Positions 1-9,134 of a DNA stretch of 64,000 nt are shown one piece after another. The position numbers and the translations under genes are program-made. Within the stretch, counting starts at the first letter, position 1; each line of letters begins with the position of its first letter. Origin of the DNA: Bacteroides stercorirosoris (GTDB taxonomy: Bacteria > Bacteroidota > Bacteroidia > Bacteroidales > Bacteroidaceae); NCBI RefSeq assembly GCF_900142015.1, contig NZ_FQZN01000016.1:1-64000 (forward strand), written 5' to 3'. The notes under the pieces are model-generated. The model saw only the letters and a program-made list of their open reading frames with translations. It was not told the origin of the DNA and did no database searches.

Positions 1-35
1 AAGTGTTCGCAATTGATTGAAACTCAGGTGTATGC

Positions 36-66
36 AAGGGTGTCAAAGCCCCGGAGGAACACCCTT
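36..66 (+). promoter_or_regulatory. Leader hairpin upstream of upxY (terminator-like)
   Basis: An 8-bp perfect stem, AAGGGTGT (36-43) against ACACCCTT (59-66), encloses a 15-nt loop and ends in a short T run, 18 nt before the upxY start codon. This looks like an intrinsic terminator or pause hairpin in the capsule operon leader. UpxY proteins are known to prevent early termination in their own operon leaders, so this hairpin is a candidate target; that link is inference. The promoter, often invertible in Bacteroides capsule loci, lies outside the window. Confidence 0.5.
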
Positions 67-84
67 TTCTGAACAGGACATAGA

Positions 85-621
85 ATGGAAACGGAAAAAG
101 AGTCTGAAATATGGTACGCCATGCGTGCCACGTACCGTAGAGAGCCTGATGCTATGCGTCTTCTTGAAAAGGAAAAAATGGGTTGTTTCATTCCCATGCA
201 ATACAAGATCAGCATAAAGAAAGGTAAGAAAGTCCGGGTTCTGGTTCCTGTTGTCCACAACCTGCTTTTTGTTCATGCCCGTCCTTCGGATGTGAAGCGC
301 ATCAAATCACAGGTAAGCTATTTGCAATACATTACGGATACCCGTAGCGGTCAGAAGATTATTATCTCCGACAGTGAAATGCAACGTTTTATTGCTGTAG
401 CCGGTACTTACAATGACCATCTCATGTACTTCCAACCTGATGAGCTGAATTTGTCCAAGGGCACGAAAGTCCGTGTCATCGGTGGTGACTTTGCGGGACA
501 GGAGGGTGTTTTCCTGAAGGTGAAGGGTGCCCGTGACCGCCGTGTGGTTGTCGAGATACAAGGTGTCATTGCCGTAGCCATGGCCACCATCCATCCGGAC
601 CTGATCGAAGTAATCAAATAA
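85..621 (+). CDS. upxY: UpxY family transcription antiterminator
   Basis: This 178-residue protein is a NusG paralogue. The N-terminal half (about 1-110) has the NGN-type opening EIWYAMRATYRREPDAM, and a C-terminal KOW-like segment (about 123-150) contains KGTKVRVIGGDFAGQEGVF. Proteins of this family are the first gene of Bacteroides capsule operons. They load onto RNA polymerase in the leader of their own locus so that the long operon is transcribed to its end. The next gene encodes the UpxZ partner, and the polysaccharide genes follow in the same direction, as expected. A hairpin sits just upstream. The locus-specific letter cannot be assigned from sequence alone. Confidence 0.93.
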   Translation: METEKESEIWYAMRATYRREPDAMRLLEKEKMGCFIPMQYKISIKKGKKVRVLVPVVHNLLFVHARPSDVKRIKSQVSYLQYITDTRSGQKIIISDSEMQRFIAVAGTYNDHLMYFQPDELNLSKGTKVRVIGGDFAGQEGVFLKVKGARDRRVVVEIQGVIAVAMATIHPDLIEVIK

Positions 622-696
622 TTGGCTGTTGATAATCAATGATTGCTCGTTGACAGTTGATAAATCATAAATCTGAAATCATAAATAAAAATAACT

Positions 697-1185
697 ATGT
701 CTCTTTCTGAAGAAACACTTGCTCTTCAGCGTGCAGCGCACGATCTGATGTATTTAGGTATGGACGGGAATCCGGTTTATAGCGACGACCTTTCCCGCCG
801 TAACGGTGAAGTTTATCGCCTGACTACTGCTTTGTATAATTCCGGTGCCAAAGGTTCCACAGTGGAAGAACAGGCGAACGTTTGTCTCGCTCTTCTGATG
901 GGCTATAGTGCCTCGTTCGTAGATCACGGTGAGAAGCAGCGGCATGTTCAGGAGGTGTTAGATCGTTGTTGGGACATTCTTGAGGTTCTTCCCGCTTCGT
1001 TGCTGAAACTCCGTCTGCTCACTGCCTGTTATGGCGAGGTGTTTGATGAGCCTTTGGCGGATGAAGGTCGTACTATCATTGCTTCCTGGGATTCCACATT
1101 ACTCACTGTTGAACAACAAGAAGCTATTGAAGAGTTTCAGAATGTGGTAGATAATTCCTATCCTTGGGAGTATATTGACGAATAA
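697..1185 (+). CDS. upxZ: UpxZ family transcription anti-terminator antagonist
   Basis: This 162-residue soluble protein lies 75 bp after upxY and has no signal peptide or membrane segment. Its opening (SLSEETLALQRAAHDLMYLG) and mostly helical composition fit the UpxZ family. In Bacteroides, UpxZ proteins inhibit the UpxY proteins of other capsule loci, so that one capsule tends to be expressed per cell. The assignment rests on family resemblance and on position directly after upxY. The flippase gene starts 11 bp downstream, consistent with one operon. Confidence 0.88.
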   Translation: MSLSEETLALQRAAHDLMYLGMDGNPVYSDDLSRRNGEVYRLTTALYNSGAKGSTVEEQANVCLALLMGYSASFVDHGEKQRHVQEVLDRCWDILEVLPASLLKLRLLTACYGEVFDEPLADEGRTIIASWDSTLLTVEQQEAIEEFQNVVDNSYPWEYIDE

Positions 1186-1196
1186 GAATAATACAA

Positions 1197-2642
1197 TTGG
1201 CGGATTCTTTAAGACATAAAACCATTCATGGTGTTGGGTGGAGCTTCATTGATAATATATCCAATTCCGGCATCACTTTTTTGGTGGGACTTGTACTAGC
1301 CCGTTTATTGACTCCCGAAGAATATGGTATCATGGCTATGATTGCTATTTTTATAGCAATTTCTAACTCCATTATAGACAGTGGTTTCTCTAATGCACTG
1401 ATACGAAAGACACGTATAGAACGAGTTGATTATAGCACTGTTTTCTATTTTAATCTGACAGTCAGTATTCTTATTTATGCACTACTATATTTAGCTGCCC
1501 CTACAATCAGTGTATTCTTTAAGGAGCCTGTTTTGCTGGCAGTTATAAGGATCATAGGCTGGGTGCTGATAATCAATGCACTTGCCATTATTCCCCGTAC
1601 CCAGTTTGTAAGAAATGTGGATTTCAAGACGCAAACCAAAGTTTCTTTGATATCTTCTATTAGCAGTGGAGTAATTGGAATAGGAATGGCACTGGGAGGA
1701 ATGGGAGTATGGAGTCTAGTCGGTCAACAGCTTTTCCGTCAATTTTTGAATACTTTGTTTTTATGGGTATATAGCAAATGGCATCCGGTATGGGAATTTT
1801 CTATGAAGAGTTTTAAGGAATTGTTTGGCTTTGGTTCCAAATTGTTGCTTTCAGGATTACTGGATACTATCTATAAAAATATCTACTACATTGTAATCGG
1901 ACGTTTCTATACTTCTGCTCAGTTGGGGCAATATACTCGTGCAGAGCAGTTCAATATGATATTTTCCAGTAATCTTACCTCTGTTGTTCAGCGAGTCAGT
2001 TATCCGGTTTTAAGTTCCATACAGGAAGAGCCGGAACGCTTGCGGGAGGCGTACCGGAAAGTGATCAAGATTACCATGCTGATAACTTTTGCCTGTATGT
2101 TGGGATTGGCTGCGGTTGCGAAACCATTGATTCTGATTTTGATAGGTGAAAAATGGTTGCCTGCCGTTTACTTCTTGCAAATCATCTGTTTCAGCGGTAT
2201 ACTCTATCCGCTTCATGCCATCAACTTGAATATCCTGCAAGTAAAAGGGCGTTCGGATTTGTTTCTGAAACTGGAAATCATAAAGAAAATTATAGCTGTG
2301 GGGCCTATCGTTGTGGGTATTGCTTATGGAATTGAATACATGTTGTGGGGTAGTGTCTTGACTTCTTTTATCGCTTATTTTTTGAATAGTTATTATTCGG
2401 CTAATTTGATAAACTATCCTACAGGTGAACAGCTAAAAGACATATTACCCACTTTTCTGATTTCTTTTGTGGTGGCGGCATTTATGTGGAGTGTTTCTTT
2501 CTGGAATATTTCTGTTTACGCTCTGTTGCCCATTCAGCTTTTTGCCGGAATCTTGTTGGCGCTGTTTATATATGAAAAGTTGCATCTTGACGAGTATCTT
2601 GAAGTCAAGCAGTTGGTGCTTTCTGTATTGAAGCGTAGATAA
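1197..2642 (+). CDS. Polysaccharide flippase (Wzx/oligosaccharide flippase family)
   Basis: A 481-residue integral membrane protein with about 12-14 hydrophobic segments, including GITFLVGLVLARLLTPEEYG near the start, a signature of the MATE-like Wzx/RfbX superfamily. It should move undecaprenyl-diphosphate-linked repeat units from the inner to the outer face of the cytoplasmic membrane for polymerisation by the Wzy-like protein encoded downstream. The best start is a TTG codon only 11 bp after upxZ, giving MADSLRHKTIHGVGWSF, the usual beginning for this family; no ATG lies nearby in frame. Substrate specificity cannot be read from the sequence. Confidence 0.9.
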   Translation: MADSLRHKTIHGVGWSFIDNISNSGITFLVGLVLARLLTPEEYGIMAMIAIFIAISNSIIDSGFSNALIRKTRIERVDYSTVFYFNLTVSILIYALLYLAAPTISVFFKEPVLLAVIRIIGWVLIINALAIIPRTQFVRNVDFKTQTKVSLISSISSGVIGIGMALGGMGVWSLVGQQLFRQFLNTLFLWVYSKWHPVWEFSMKSFKELFGFGSKLLLSGLLDTIYKNIYYIVIGRFYTSAQLGQYTRAEQFNMIFSSNLTSVVQRVSYPVLSSIQEEPERLREAYRKVIKITMLITFACMLGLAAVAKPLILILIGEKWLPAVYFLQIICFSGILYPLHAINLNILQVKGRSDLFLKLEIIKKIIAVGPIVVGIAYGIEYMLWGSVLTSFIAYFLNSYYSANLINYPTGEQLKDILPTFLISFVVAAFMWSVSFWNISVYALLPIQLFAGILLALFIYEKLHLDEYLEVKQLVLSVLKRR

Positions 2643-2671
2643 AAATTAAATATATATTTATTGTAGTAAAA

Positions 2672-3784
2672 ATGGAAAATAAAGTAATTACAGTTACTTC
2701 CCCATTACTTCCTTCATTGGATGATTTCATTCCTTATTTGCAGGATATATGGAATCGCAAGTGGTTGACCAATAACGGTCATTATCATCAGGAGCTAGAG
2801 AAGGCGTTATGTGAATATTTAAAAGTACCTTATATCAGTCTCTTTACTAATGGTACATTACCTCTAATGTGTGCTTTGCAGGCATTGCGTATCACAGGTG
2901 AAGTGATAACCACTCCCTACAGTTTTGTTGCTACTACTCATTCCTTGTGGTGGAATGGCATCAAACCTGTGTTTGTGGATATTGACCCTGATACTTGTAA
3001 TATTGATCCTGATAAGATAGAAGCCGCTATTACTCCTAAGACTACCGCCATCATGCCTGTGCATGTCTATGGTAAACCTTGCGATACGGAACGTATTCAG
3101 GAAATAGCCGATAAATATGGTTTAAAGGTAATTTATGATGCTGCTCACGCCTTTGGTGTGGAAATAAATGGACGATCAATATTGAATGCCGGCGATATGT
3201 CAACATTGAGTTTTCACGCTACGAAGGTCTATAACACAATTGAGGGTGGTGCTTTGATTTGTCATGATGAAAAAATAAAGAGACGTATTGACTACTTGAA
3301 GAATTTTGGTTTTGCGGGAGAGACCGAGATTGTTGCTCCGGGTATTAATGGTAAGGTAGATGAGATACGTGCAGCTTATGGTTTACTTAATTTGAAGCAG
3401 GTGGACTCCGCTATTGAGGCACGTCGTCAGACAGCCATTAAATATCGAAAAGTTTTAAAGGATGTGGAGGGTATCAGTTTTATGGAAGATATGCCGGGTG
3501 TCCGTCATAATTATTCTTATTTCCCCATTTTTGTAGATACCGAGAAATATGGCATGACACGTGATGAACTTTATTTCAAGATGAAAGAGCAAAACGTGTT
3601 AGGGCGTAGATACTTTTACCCGTTAATTAGTGAGTTTTCTACATATAGAGGATTGGAATCTGCCAAGCTTGAGAATTTGCTGGTATCACATAAAGTAGCA
3701 GATAGTGTGATATGTTTGCCGATGTATCATACATTGAGTGAGGAAGAAATAAATAGAGTAATTAAATGTATTGTAGATGAATAA
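2672..3784 (+). CDS. DegT/DnrJ/EryC1/StrS family sugar aminotransferase
   Basis: A 370-residue PLP-dependent aminotransferase of the sugar-nucleotide type. The SFHATK motif (lysine near residue 185) supplies the Schiff-base lysine, followed by TIEGGAL. The family transfers an amino group from glutamate to a keto-sugar nucleotide. The gene overlaps the next one, a NeuD/PglD-type acetyltransferase, by 8 bp, so the two probably act in sequence: amination, then N-acylation of a 3- or 4-amino-deoxy sugar. No dedicated dehydratase is adjacent. The keto substrate may come from the CapE-like enzyme at 9135 or from a gene elsewhere. Confidence 0.9.
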   Translation: MENKVITVTSPLLPSLDDFIPYLQDIWNRKWLTNNGHYHQELEKALCEYLKVPYISLFTNGTLPLMCALQALRITGEVITTPYSFVATTHSLWWNGIKPVFVDIDPDTCNIDPDKIEAAITPKTTAIMPVHVYGKPCDTERIQEIADKYGLKVIYDAAHAFGVEINGRSILNAGDMSTLSFHATKVYNTIEGGALICHDEKIKRRIDYLKNFGFAGETEIVAPGINGKVDEIRAAYGLLNLKQVDSAIEARRQTAIKYRKVLKDVEGISFMEDMPGVRHNYSYFPIFVDTEKYGMTRDELYFKMKEQNVLGRRYFYPLISEFSTYRGLESAKLENLLVSHKVADSVICLPMYHTLSEEEINRVIKCIVDE

Positions 3785-4421
3785 AGAAATTTATATATTA
3801 GGAGTAGGACATAATACTTCCGTTTACATCGATTTGGCAGAAGCTTGTGGGTATGAAATTAAGGGATTATATCACTATAATGGTGACAGAACTGGTGATA
3901 TAGAACATGGATATAGAGTGTTGGGCTCTTTTGACGATTTGTTTTCACTACCCTCTTTAGTCGGAATGAATTTAGCCTTGAGTCAAGGAGATAATGCTAT
4001 TCGTTCACAATTGTTTGACAAAATATTGCAGAAGGGGGGGAGAGTACCTTCTCTCATTCATCCAACAGCTCAAGTTTCTAGATTTGCACAATTAGGTAAT
4101 GGAGTAGTCATTCATATAAATACTGTTGTACATCCAGATGTTATCATAGGAGATAACTCAGTTCTGTCGTATAATGTATCAATATCCCATTCTACAACGA
4201 TCGGTAATCATTGCTATATTGCATTTGGAGCCATGATAGGTGCCTATGTAACTATTGCAGATTTTGCTTTTATTGGTATTGGTGCTAATATAATAAGTGG
4301 AAAAGTTGATACGATTGGTTATAATGCTTATGTAGGTGCTGGTGCCTTAGTGACTCATTCTGTAGAAAAAAATACTGTTGTTGCAGGGGCTCCTGCGAGA
4401 ATTATTAGAGTGAAGTCATAA
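3777..4421 (+). CDS. NeuD/PglD-type sugar O/N-acyltransferase (hexapeptide repeat)
   Basis: A 214-residue protein with the two-part build of the NeuD/PglD group: an N-terminal nucleotide-sugar-binding domain (about 1-80, IYILGVGHNTSVYIDLAEAC) and a left-handed beta-helix of hexapeptide repeats (about 85-205, for example IGDNSVLSYNVSISHSTTIG). It transfers an acetyl or other acyl group from acyl-CoA to an amino or hydroxyl group of a sugar. It overlaps the upstream aminotransferase by 8 bp, which favours N-acylation of that enzyme's product. A second gene of the same type lies at 14398. Confidence 0.87.
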   Translation: MNKEIYILGVGHNTSVYIDLAEACGYEIKGLYHYNGDRTGDIEHGYRVLGSFDDLFSLPSLVGMNLALSQGDNAIRSQLFDKILQKGGRVPSLIHPTAQVSRFAQLGNGVVIHINTVVHPDVIIGDNSVLSYNVSISHSTTIGNHCYIAFGAMIGAYVTIADFAFIGIGANIISGKVDTIGYNAYVGAGALVTHSVEKNTVVAGAPARIIRVKS

Positions 4422-4609
4422 TATAAATATTAAGGGTTTTACTTGATAATTTATTTCACTTTAAATAATTCTGTAAACTGCCGAAAAAATAAAAATACTT
4501 CATGTTTTCCTGGATGATAAATTCTTTAATTTAGTTTCTGATTTTTTTATGCTTTGAATGGAGTTGAGAATTTGTATTGTTATACTCACAAATATAAATG
4601 TAAAAATAG

Positions 4610-5530
4610 ATGGATGAAAAAGTGGAAATAAACAAAGAAGAGCGACCATTGATGGTCACCATTCGGTGTATCACGTACAATCATGAGCCTTATATTCGTC
4701 AATGCCTTGAAGGTTTTATAATGCAGAAAACTAATTTTCGTTTTGAGGCTATTGTGCATGACGATGCTTCAACTGATGAAACAGCGAAGATAATACGTGA
4801 GTATGCAGAAAAATATCCGGATATTATAAAGCCTATTTTTGAGACCGAAAATCAATATTCAAAACTCGATGGTTCTATACAACGCATAATGAGTGAACAT
4901 ATTCATGGGAAATATGTAGCGATGTGTGAAGGTGATGATTATTGGATTGATCCATTAAAGTTGCAAAAGCAAGTGGATTTCTTGGAAAGTAATCCGGAGT
5001 ATAGTATGTGTGCTCATAATGCTTTTGTTTTTTATCAACAAAAGAATGATGTTTGCCTTTTTAATAAAACTTCTTATAGTGGAGAACTGCCGGTACATGA
5101 TGCTATTCATGCTTGGAAGATTCCGACTGCGTCTATATTAGTATTGTCAGAAGTAGCTAAGGAATATCCTTCTTGGCTGGCGGTGATATATAGTGGTGAT
5201 TATTCTTTAATTTTAAGAACTTTGTTAAAAGGAAAGATATACTTAATTAGTGATATAATGTCTGTTTATAGAATTAGTTATGTTGGTTATAGTGCATCTG
5301 CCTTGTATAAAGGAAAAAATATATTTATGTTGGAACAAAGGCTAATTTTACTGGAAAGTTTTTTACGAGGAACAGGCGGAATGTTTGCTATGGAGATTGA
5401 AAGTAAAATATCTTCTTTAAAAGAAGAAATTGTTTTTCAAGAATGTAAGGACAATCGCAAAATACTTCGCCTATTGTTTACTCCTATATTCTACAAGAAA
5501 CTCTTAAATAAAATTCGTAGAAAATGTTAG
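4610..5530 (+). CDS. Glycosyltransferase family 2
   Basis: A 306-residue GT-A fold glycosyltransferase. The N-terminus shows the nucleotide-binding strand VTIRCITYNHEPYIRQCL, then VHDDASTDETAKI and the acidic metal-binding region EGDDYWIDPLKLQKQ near 110-120, all typical of family 2 enzymes. It should add one sugar of the repeat unit at the cytoplasmic face of the membrane. It begins an AT-rich block running to 8996 whose base composition differs from the flanking genes, as is common for exchanged capsule cores. It overlaps the next gene by 7 bp. Donor and acceptor are unknown. Confidence 0.88.
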   Translation: MDEKVEINKEERPLMVTIRCITYNHEPYIRQCLEGFIMQKTNFRFEAIVHDDASTDETAKIIREYAEKYPDIIKPIFETENQYSKLDGSIQRIMSEHIHGKYVAMCEGDDYWIDPLKLQKQVDFLESNPEYSMCAHNAFVFYQQKNDVCLFNKTSYSGELPVHDAIHAWKIPTASILVLSEVAKEYPSWLAVIYSGDYSLILRTLLKGKIYLISDIMSVYRISYVGYSASALYKGKNIFMLEQRLILLESFLRGTGGMFAMEIESKISSLKEEIVFQECKDNRKILRLLFTPIFYKKLLNKIRRKC

Positions 5531-6780
5531 TTAGTGCTGTTCTGACATTTGCTTTTTGGTGGACTGTATTATTGAGAATGATAAAAAAGAAAGGTTTTAC
5601 TTCATCAACCTTCTTAATATCTATTTATACGTTGTCTTTTTTATGTTCAGTATTGCTTATTATTTTGGAGTTTCAACAGAAGAATCCTAAAATAGATAAC
5701 TATTCTTTTGGATATTTATTTTTGACAGTATCTCTTTGGTTATATTTATACCCATTTATTGAAATTAATGATTCTAATTTTGAATATCTTAGAATTCCGA
5801 GTAAAAAAATAATAAAATGTATTTCTGTTATACTTTCAGTATGTTCTCTATATTCAATTGTTTTTTATTTGCCTGTTGCTTATAAAATGATTGCTGTTGA
5901 TATAGCTGATATCGCAAATGTTCGATCTATGGTAACAACTGGAAATCATCCGTTTATAGAACCTAGTATAAAAAATGGCTTAGCCAAATTATTTGCTTTT
6001 TTATATAACCTTCAACTAACTCTTTTTTTTATTAATTTAATCATAGATAAAAAGATACGTTTTTTTTCTTGGGTAATTTTATTTTCTAGTCTGTCATATC
6101 CTGTTTTTGTTCTTGCTTTTATGGGAAGGGATGGAATTGTCTTTTGGATTTTTTCTTTTATTTTTTCATTTTTGTTGTTTCGTAAATATTTGCATAGTGG
6201 AATATTAAAAACACTGAAAAAAATTACAGTTGTTATATTTTCTTTTTTTCTTTTCTTCTTTTTAATTATTTCTGTGGGAAGATTTTTAGTTGCAAATGAG
6301 GATGCTATGCAGCTTTTTGAATCATTGTTATCGTATATAGGGCAGGGACCAATTAATTTTGCAGAATACTATTATATTCCTAATATGATTTCTGATGGAG
6401 GTCAATCTTTATTCTTGCCTTTGGTAAAGGATGTAGATCTTAATTATAAAAACCAAGTTGATAGTTTGCTGTATAATTATGATATTGTACCGTGGATATT
6501 TAAGACATTTATTTCTTCAATTTATACAAGCATTGGCTCACTGTTTTTATTAATATTTGGATTAATATTGTTGTTTGTATATAAATATTCATTTAAGGAA
6601 AAGAAAAAAGGAGTTTTATCTTTTCCTTTTGTACTAGTTTACACTGTATTTTTTACAGTATATAGCCAAGGGGTTTTTTATTTGACTTATTATCATAATA
6701 TTGCTCATCTGAGTGTATTACTCATTTTTTTATTGGCATTGTTTTCATCCATAGGCTCATCTGTAACTATTAAATTGTAA
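5524..6780 (+). CDS. Putative capsular polysaccharide polymerase (Wzy-like)
   Basis: A 418-residue, very AT-rich, highly hydrophobic protein with about ten or more predicted membrane segments and a larger extracytoplasmic loop (about 270-330). This profile, with its place among glycosyltransferases and alongside a Wzx-type flippase, fits the Wzy polymerase that joins repeat units in the periplasm. Wzy proteins share little sequence, so the call relies on topology and context. Phenylalanine-rich membrane stretches such as FSFFLFFFLIISVGRF are typical. It overlaps the preceding gene by 7 bp. Confidence 0.72.
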   Translation: MLVSAVLTFAFWWTVLLRMIKKKGFTSSTFLISIYTLSFLCSVLLIILEFQQKNPKIDNYSFGYLFLTVSLWLYLYPFIEINDSNFEYLRIPSKKIIKCISVILSVCSLYSIVFYLPVAYKMIAVDIADIANVRSMVTTGNHPFIEPSIKNGLAKLFAFLYNLQLTLFFINLIIDKKIRFFSWVILFSSLSYPVFVLAFMGRDGIVFWIFSFIFSFLLFRKYLHSGILKTLKKITVVIFSFFLFFFLIISVGRFLVANEDAMQLFESLLSYIGQGPINFAEYYYIPNMISDGGQSLFLPLVKDVDLNYKNQVDSLLYNYDIVPWIFKTFISSIYTSIGSLFLLIFGLILLFVYKYSFKEKKKGVLSFPFVLVYTVFFTVYSQGVFYLTYYHNIAHLSVLLIFLLALFSSIGSSVTIKL

Positions 6781-6783
6781 AAT

Positions 6784-7980
6784 ATGAAATTATTATATAT
6801 TGGTTGCTTTTGTGAACCGTCAACAGAGCGCCTAATCGGTAGTCGAACTCGCATAACGATTAGCACAACAACTTTTCAAAAAGCCCTTTTACAAGGTTTT
6901 AAAGAGTTGGAAAACAAACTTGATTATATAGTGAATGTTCCAGATATTGGAAGCTTTCCAATGCGTTGTTCCAATCTTTTTTTCCCTCGATCTGAATTTG
7001 AATATGCTTCGATGAAAGGCGTAAACGGGGCTTTCCTTAATTTTACTTATCTAAAGAAATATAGTATTTATCATTCCATTATTAAGGAAGCTTCTAAATG
7101 GTTGGACTCACACAACGGAGAAAAAGTAATGATATTGGTTTATTCTATGATTTACCCCTATTTAAAGGCTGCCATTGATTTAAAACATAGGTATCCTAAC
7201 GTGAAAGTAAGTTGTATCGTTTTGGATTTGCCTGAATATTTTGGAGATAATACATCTTTTCTTTATAGGGTGTATGGCAAGGTTACTACGAATCGGATTT
7301 ATACGTTAGTTCCCGAAGTTGATTCTTTTATTATTCTTACAGAGTATATGAAAGATAAATTGAATGTTGGTACTCGACCTTGGTGTCTGTTGGAAGGTGT
7401 GTATAACCCCATAGAAGTCGCTTCTCAAAAGAAAAGGAAGAAAACAATTCTCTATACAGGTAAACTGGATGCTCGTTTTGGCATTCGTGATTTGATCGAA
7501 GCTTTTAAAAGGATTGACGATGAAGAATTCTCATTGTGGATATGTGGATTGGGCTTAGATCAGGCTTTTGTGGAAGATGCTGTAAAAAGCGATTCTCGTA
7601 TAAAATATTGGGGACTTGTGGAGCAAAAAAGAATTTTTGAAATGCAACGAGAAGCTACATTATTGGTTAATCCTCGTAAAGGTGGAGCGGAATACACAAA
7701 GTATTCTTTCCCATCGAAGACTATGGAATACATGGCTTCGGGTACACCGACTGTTATGTATAAGCTACCAGGACTTCCTGTTGATTACGAGGAGCATTTG
7801 GTGCTAATGCCAGATAATTCGCAGGAGACATTTACTGCTATTTTAAAAGAATGGGGAAGCAAAGAGCAGGCTGAACTAGATGAATTTGGCAAACATGCAA
7901 GACTGTTCATATTGAAGAATAAGAATTCTGAAATTCAGGCAAAGCGATTAATGAATTTTTTGTGTACAGATCAAAAATGA
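6784..7980 (+). CDS. Glycosyltransferase (GT4-like, GT-B fold)
   Basis: A 398-residue soluble protein. Its C-terminal half carries GT-B donor-binding features: KKTILYTGKLDARFGIRDLI near 220-240 (the usual TGKL/GR strand), WICGLGLDQ, and a late NPRKGGAEYTKYSFPSKTME segment around 295-315, where KYSFPSK stands in for the family 4 E-x7-E region. It probably adds one residue of the repeat unit. The start lies 3 bp after the polymerase gene, and its stop codon overlaps the next start. Confidence 0.83.
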   Translation: MKLLYIGCFCEPSTERLIGSRTRITISTTTFQKALLQGFKELENKLDYIVNVPDIGSFPMRCSNLFFPRSEFEYASMKGVNGAFLNFTYLKKYSIYHSIIKEASKWLDSHNGEKVMILVYSMIYPYLKAAIDLKHRYPNVKVSCIVLDLPEYFGDNTSFLYRVYGKVTTNRIYTLVPEVDSFIILTEYMKDKLNVGTRPWCLLEGVYNPIEVASQKKRKKTILYTGKLDARFGIRDLIEAFKRIDDEEFSLWICGLGLDQAFVEDAVKSDSRIKYWGLVEQKRIFEMQREATLLVNPRKGGAEYTKYSFPSKTMEYMASGTPTVMYKLPGLPVDYEEHLVLMPDNSQETFTAILKEWGSKEQAELDEFGKHARLFILKNKNSEIQAKRLMNFLCTDQK

Positions 7981-8996
7981 GAAAAAGGGTTTTATTTTAT
8001 TCAAGTGTGAAATCTATTGAGTTGCTCAAGACTCAAAAATTTTATCAGATAGATATTGCTTTGCTGGAGGATTTGGGATATGAAGTCTTATTATCTCACA
8101 AGATATTGGATAGTCTTTTGTTTTGGAAATATGATATTCTATTTTCTTACTTTTATAAATACTCGTTTTTTGCTGCATTATTGGCAAAATGTTTTTGGAA
8201 AAAGACTTATTTTACTGGAGGTGTTGATGCTTTGGATGCAAATTATGCTTCTACTCGTAACTATAGGATTCAAGTGTTGTTTTTTAAACTCTGTTATTGG
8301 GTTGCCAATTCTTGCATAGTCGTGTCGCAATCTGATTTGAAGAATATCACTCAAATACTTTCTTCAAAAAAGAAATTAAGTTATAGTGAGCATGCGATAG
8401 ATACAAAGCAGTTTTTTTCTGATGCTCACAAAGATAAACTGTTTACGACAGTTGTATGGATGGGAGGAGAAGGTAATGTGAAGAGAAAGGGAGTGGATAG
8501 AGCTTTGAGAATTTTTGCTGAGTTAAAGAAGATTCCTGCATTTTCCGATTACCGATTTATTATTATGGGGCGGAAAGGAGAGGGGACAGCTTTTGTTCAA
8601 TCTATAATTGATAAATATGGTTTGAATGATTCTGTAGAATTGACCGGAGAAGTGTCCGAAGAAAGGAAGATAAGCTTTTTGAAGCATTCCGAATATTATT
8701 TTCAACTTTCATTATATGAAGGTTTTGGGTTGGCGGCGTTAGAGGCTTTATGTGCCAATAATGTTTTAATCCATTCAGGAAAGGGTGGTTTGGATAATCC
8801 TATTTATAAGACTCAACTATTATTTGATATAGATAATGACTTTGATAATGAGTTGTTAAATTTGATTAATAAGTTAACATCCTTGAAATCAATGAATTTA
8901 ACTGATGAGAATCTGAAATATTATGATATTCAGAGAAGAAAAGAGGATTTTGAGGCCATTATCACACACAATAATCGAAATTATCAATTGAACTAA
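7977..8996 (+). CDS. Glycosyltransferase family 4
   Basis: A 339-residue GT-B glycosyltransferase. The C-terminal part shows MGRKGEGTAFVQSIIDKYGL, LTGEVSEERKISFLKHSEYY and the family 4 signature LSLYEGFGLAALEALCANN (about 245-260), whose E-G-F-G-L-x-x-L-E pattern binds the donor nucleotide. The ATG at 7977 overlaps the previous stop as ATGA, so it is preferred over an in-frame GTG at 7962 that would overlap the upstream gene further. This is the last gene of the AT-rich block; a 138-bp gap follows. Confidence 0.87.
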   Translation: MRKRVLFYSSVKSIELLKTQKFYQIDIALLEDLGYEVLLSHKILDSLLFWKYDILFSYFYKYSFFAALLAKCFWKKTYFTGGVDALDANYASTRNYRIQVLFFKLCYWVANSCIVVSQSDLKNITQILSSKKKLSYSEHAIDTKQFFSDAHKDKLFTTVVWMGGEGNVKRKGVDRALRIFAELKKIPAFSDYRFIIMGRKGEGTAFVQSIIDKYGLNDSVELTGEVSEERKISFLKHSEYYFQLSLYEGFGLAALEALCANNVLIHSGKGGLDNPIYKTQLLFDIDNDFDNELLNLINKLTSLKSMNLTDENLKYYDIQRRKEDFEAIITHNNRNYQLN

Positions 8997-9134
8997 TTTT
9001 TTTGATTTGTAATAGTCAAGTAGTGGCGGGGTAAGTAGTGAACAACTCTGTTAAGCGCCAACTCATTTTCACGTAACCACTTATTTCTCGATTACTACTA
9101 TAGAGCATGAATTTTAAAGTTAATATAAAGTGTT
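8997..9134 (+). other. Structured intergenic region inside the capsule locus
   Basis: This 138-bp gap separates the AT-rich glycosyltransferase block from the UDP-FucNAc genes. It holds an imperfect hairpin with GGCG (9025-9028) facing CGCC (9056-9059), and repeated AGTAGTG-like words with partial reverse complements near 9095-9105. No clear -7 box or T-tract was found. It may be an exchange boundary or an attenuating structure; neither is proven. Confidence 0.3.
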
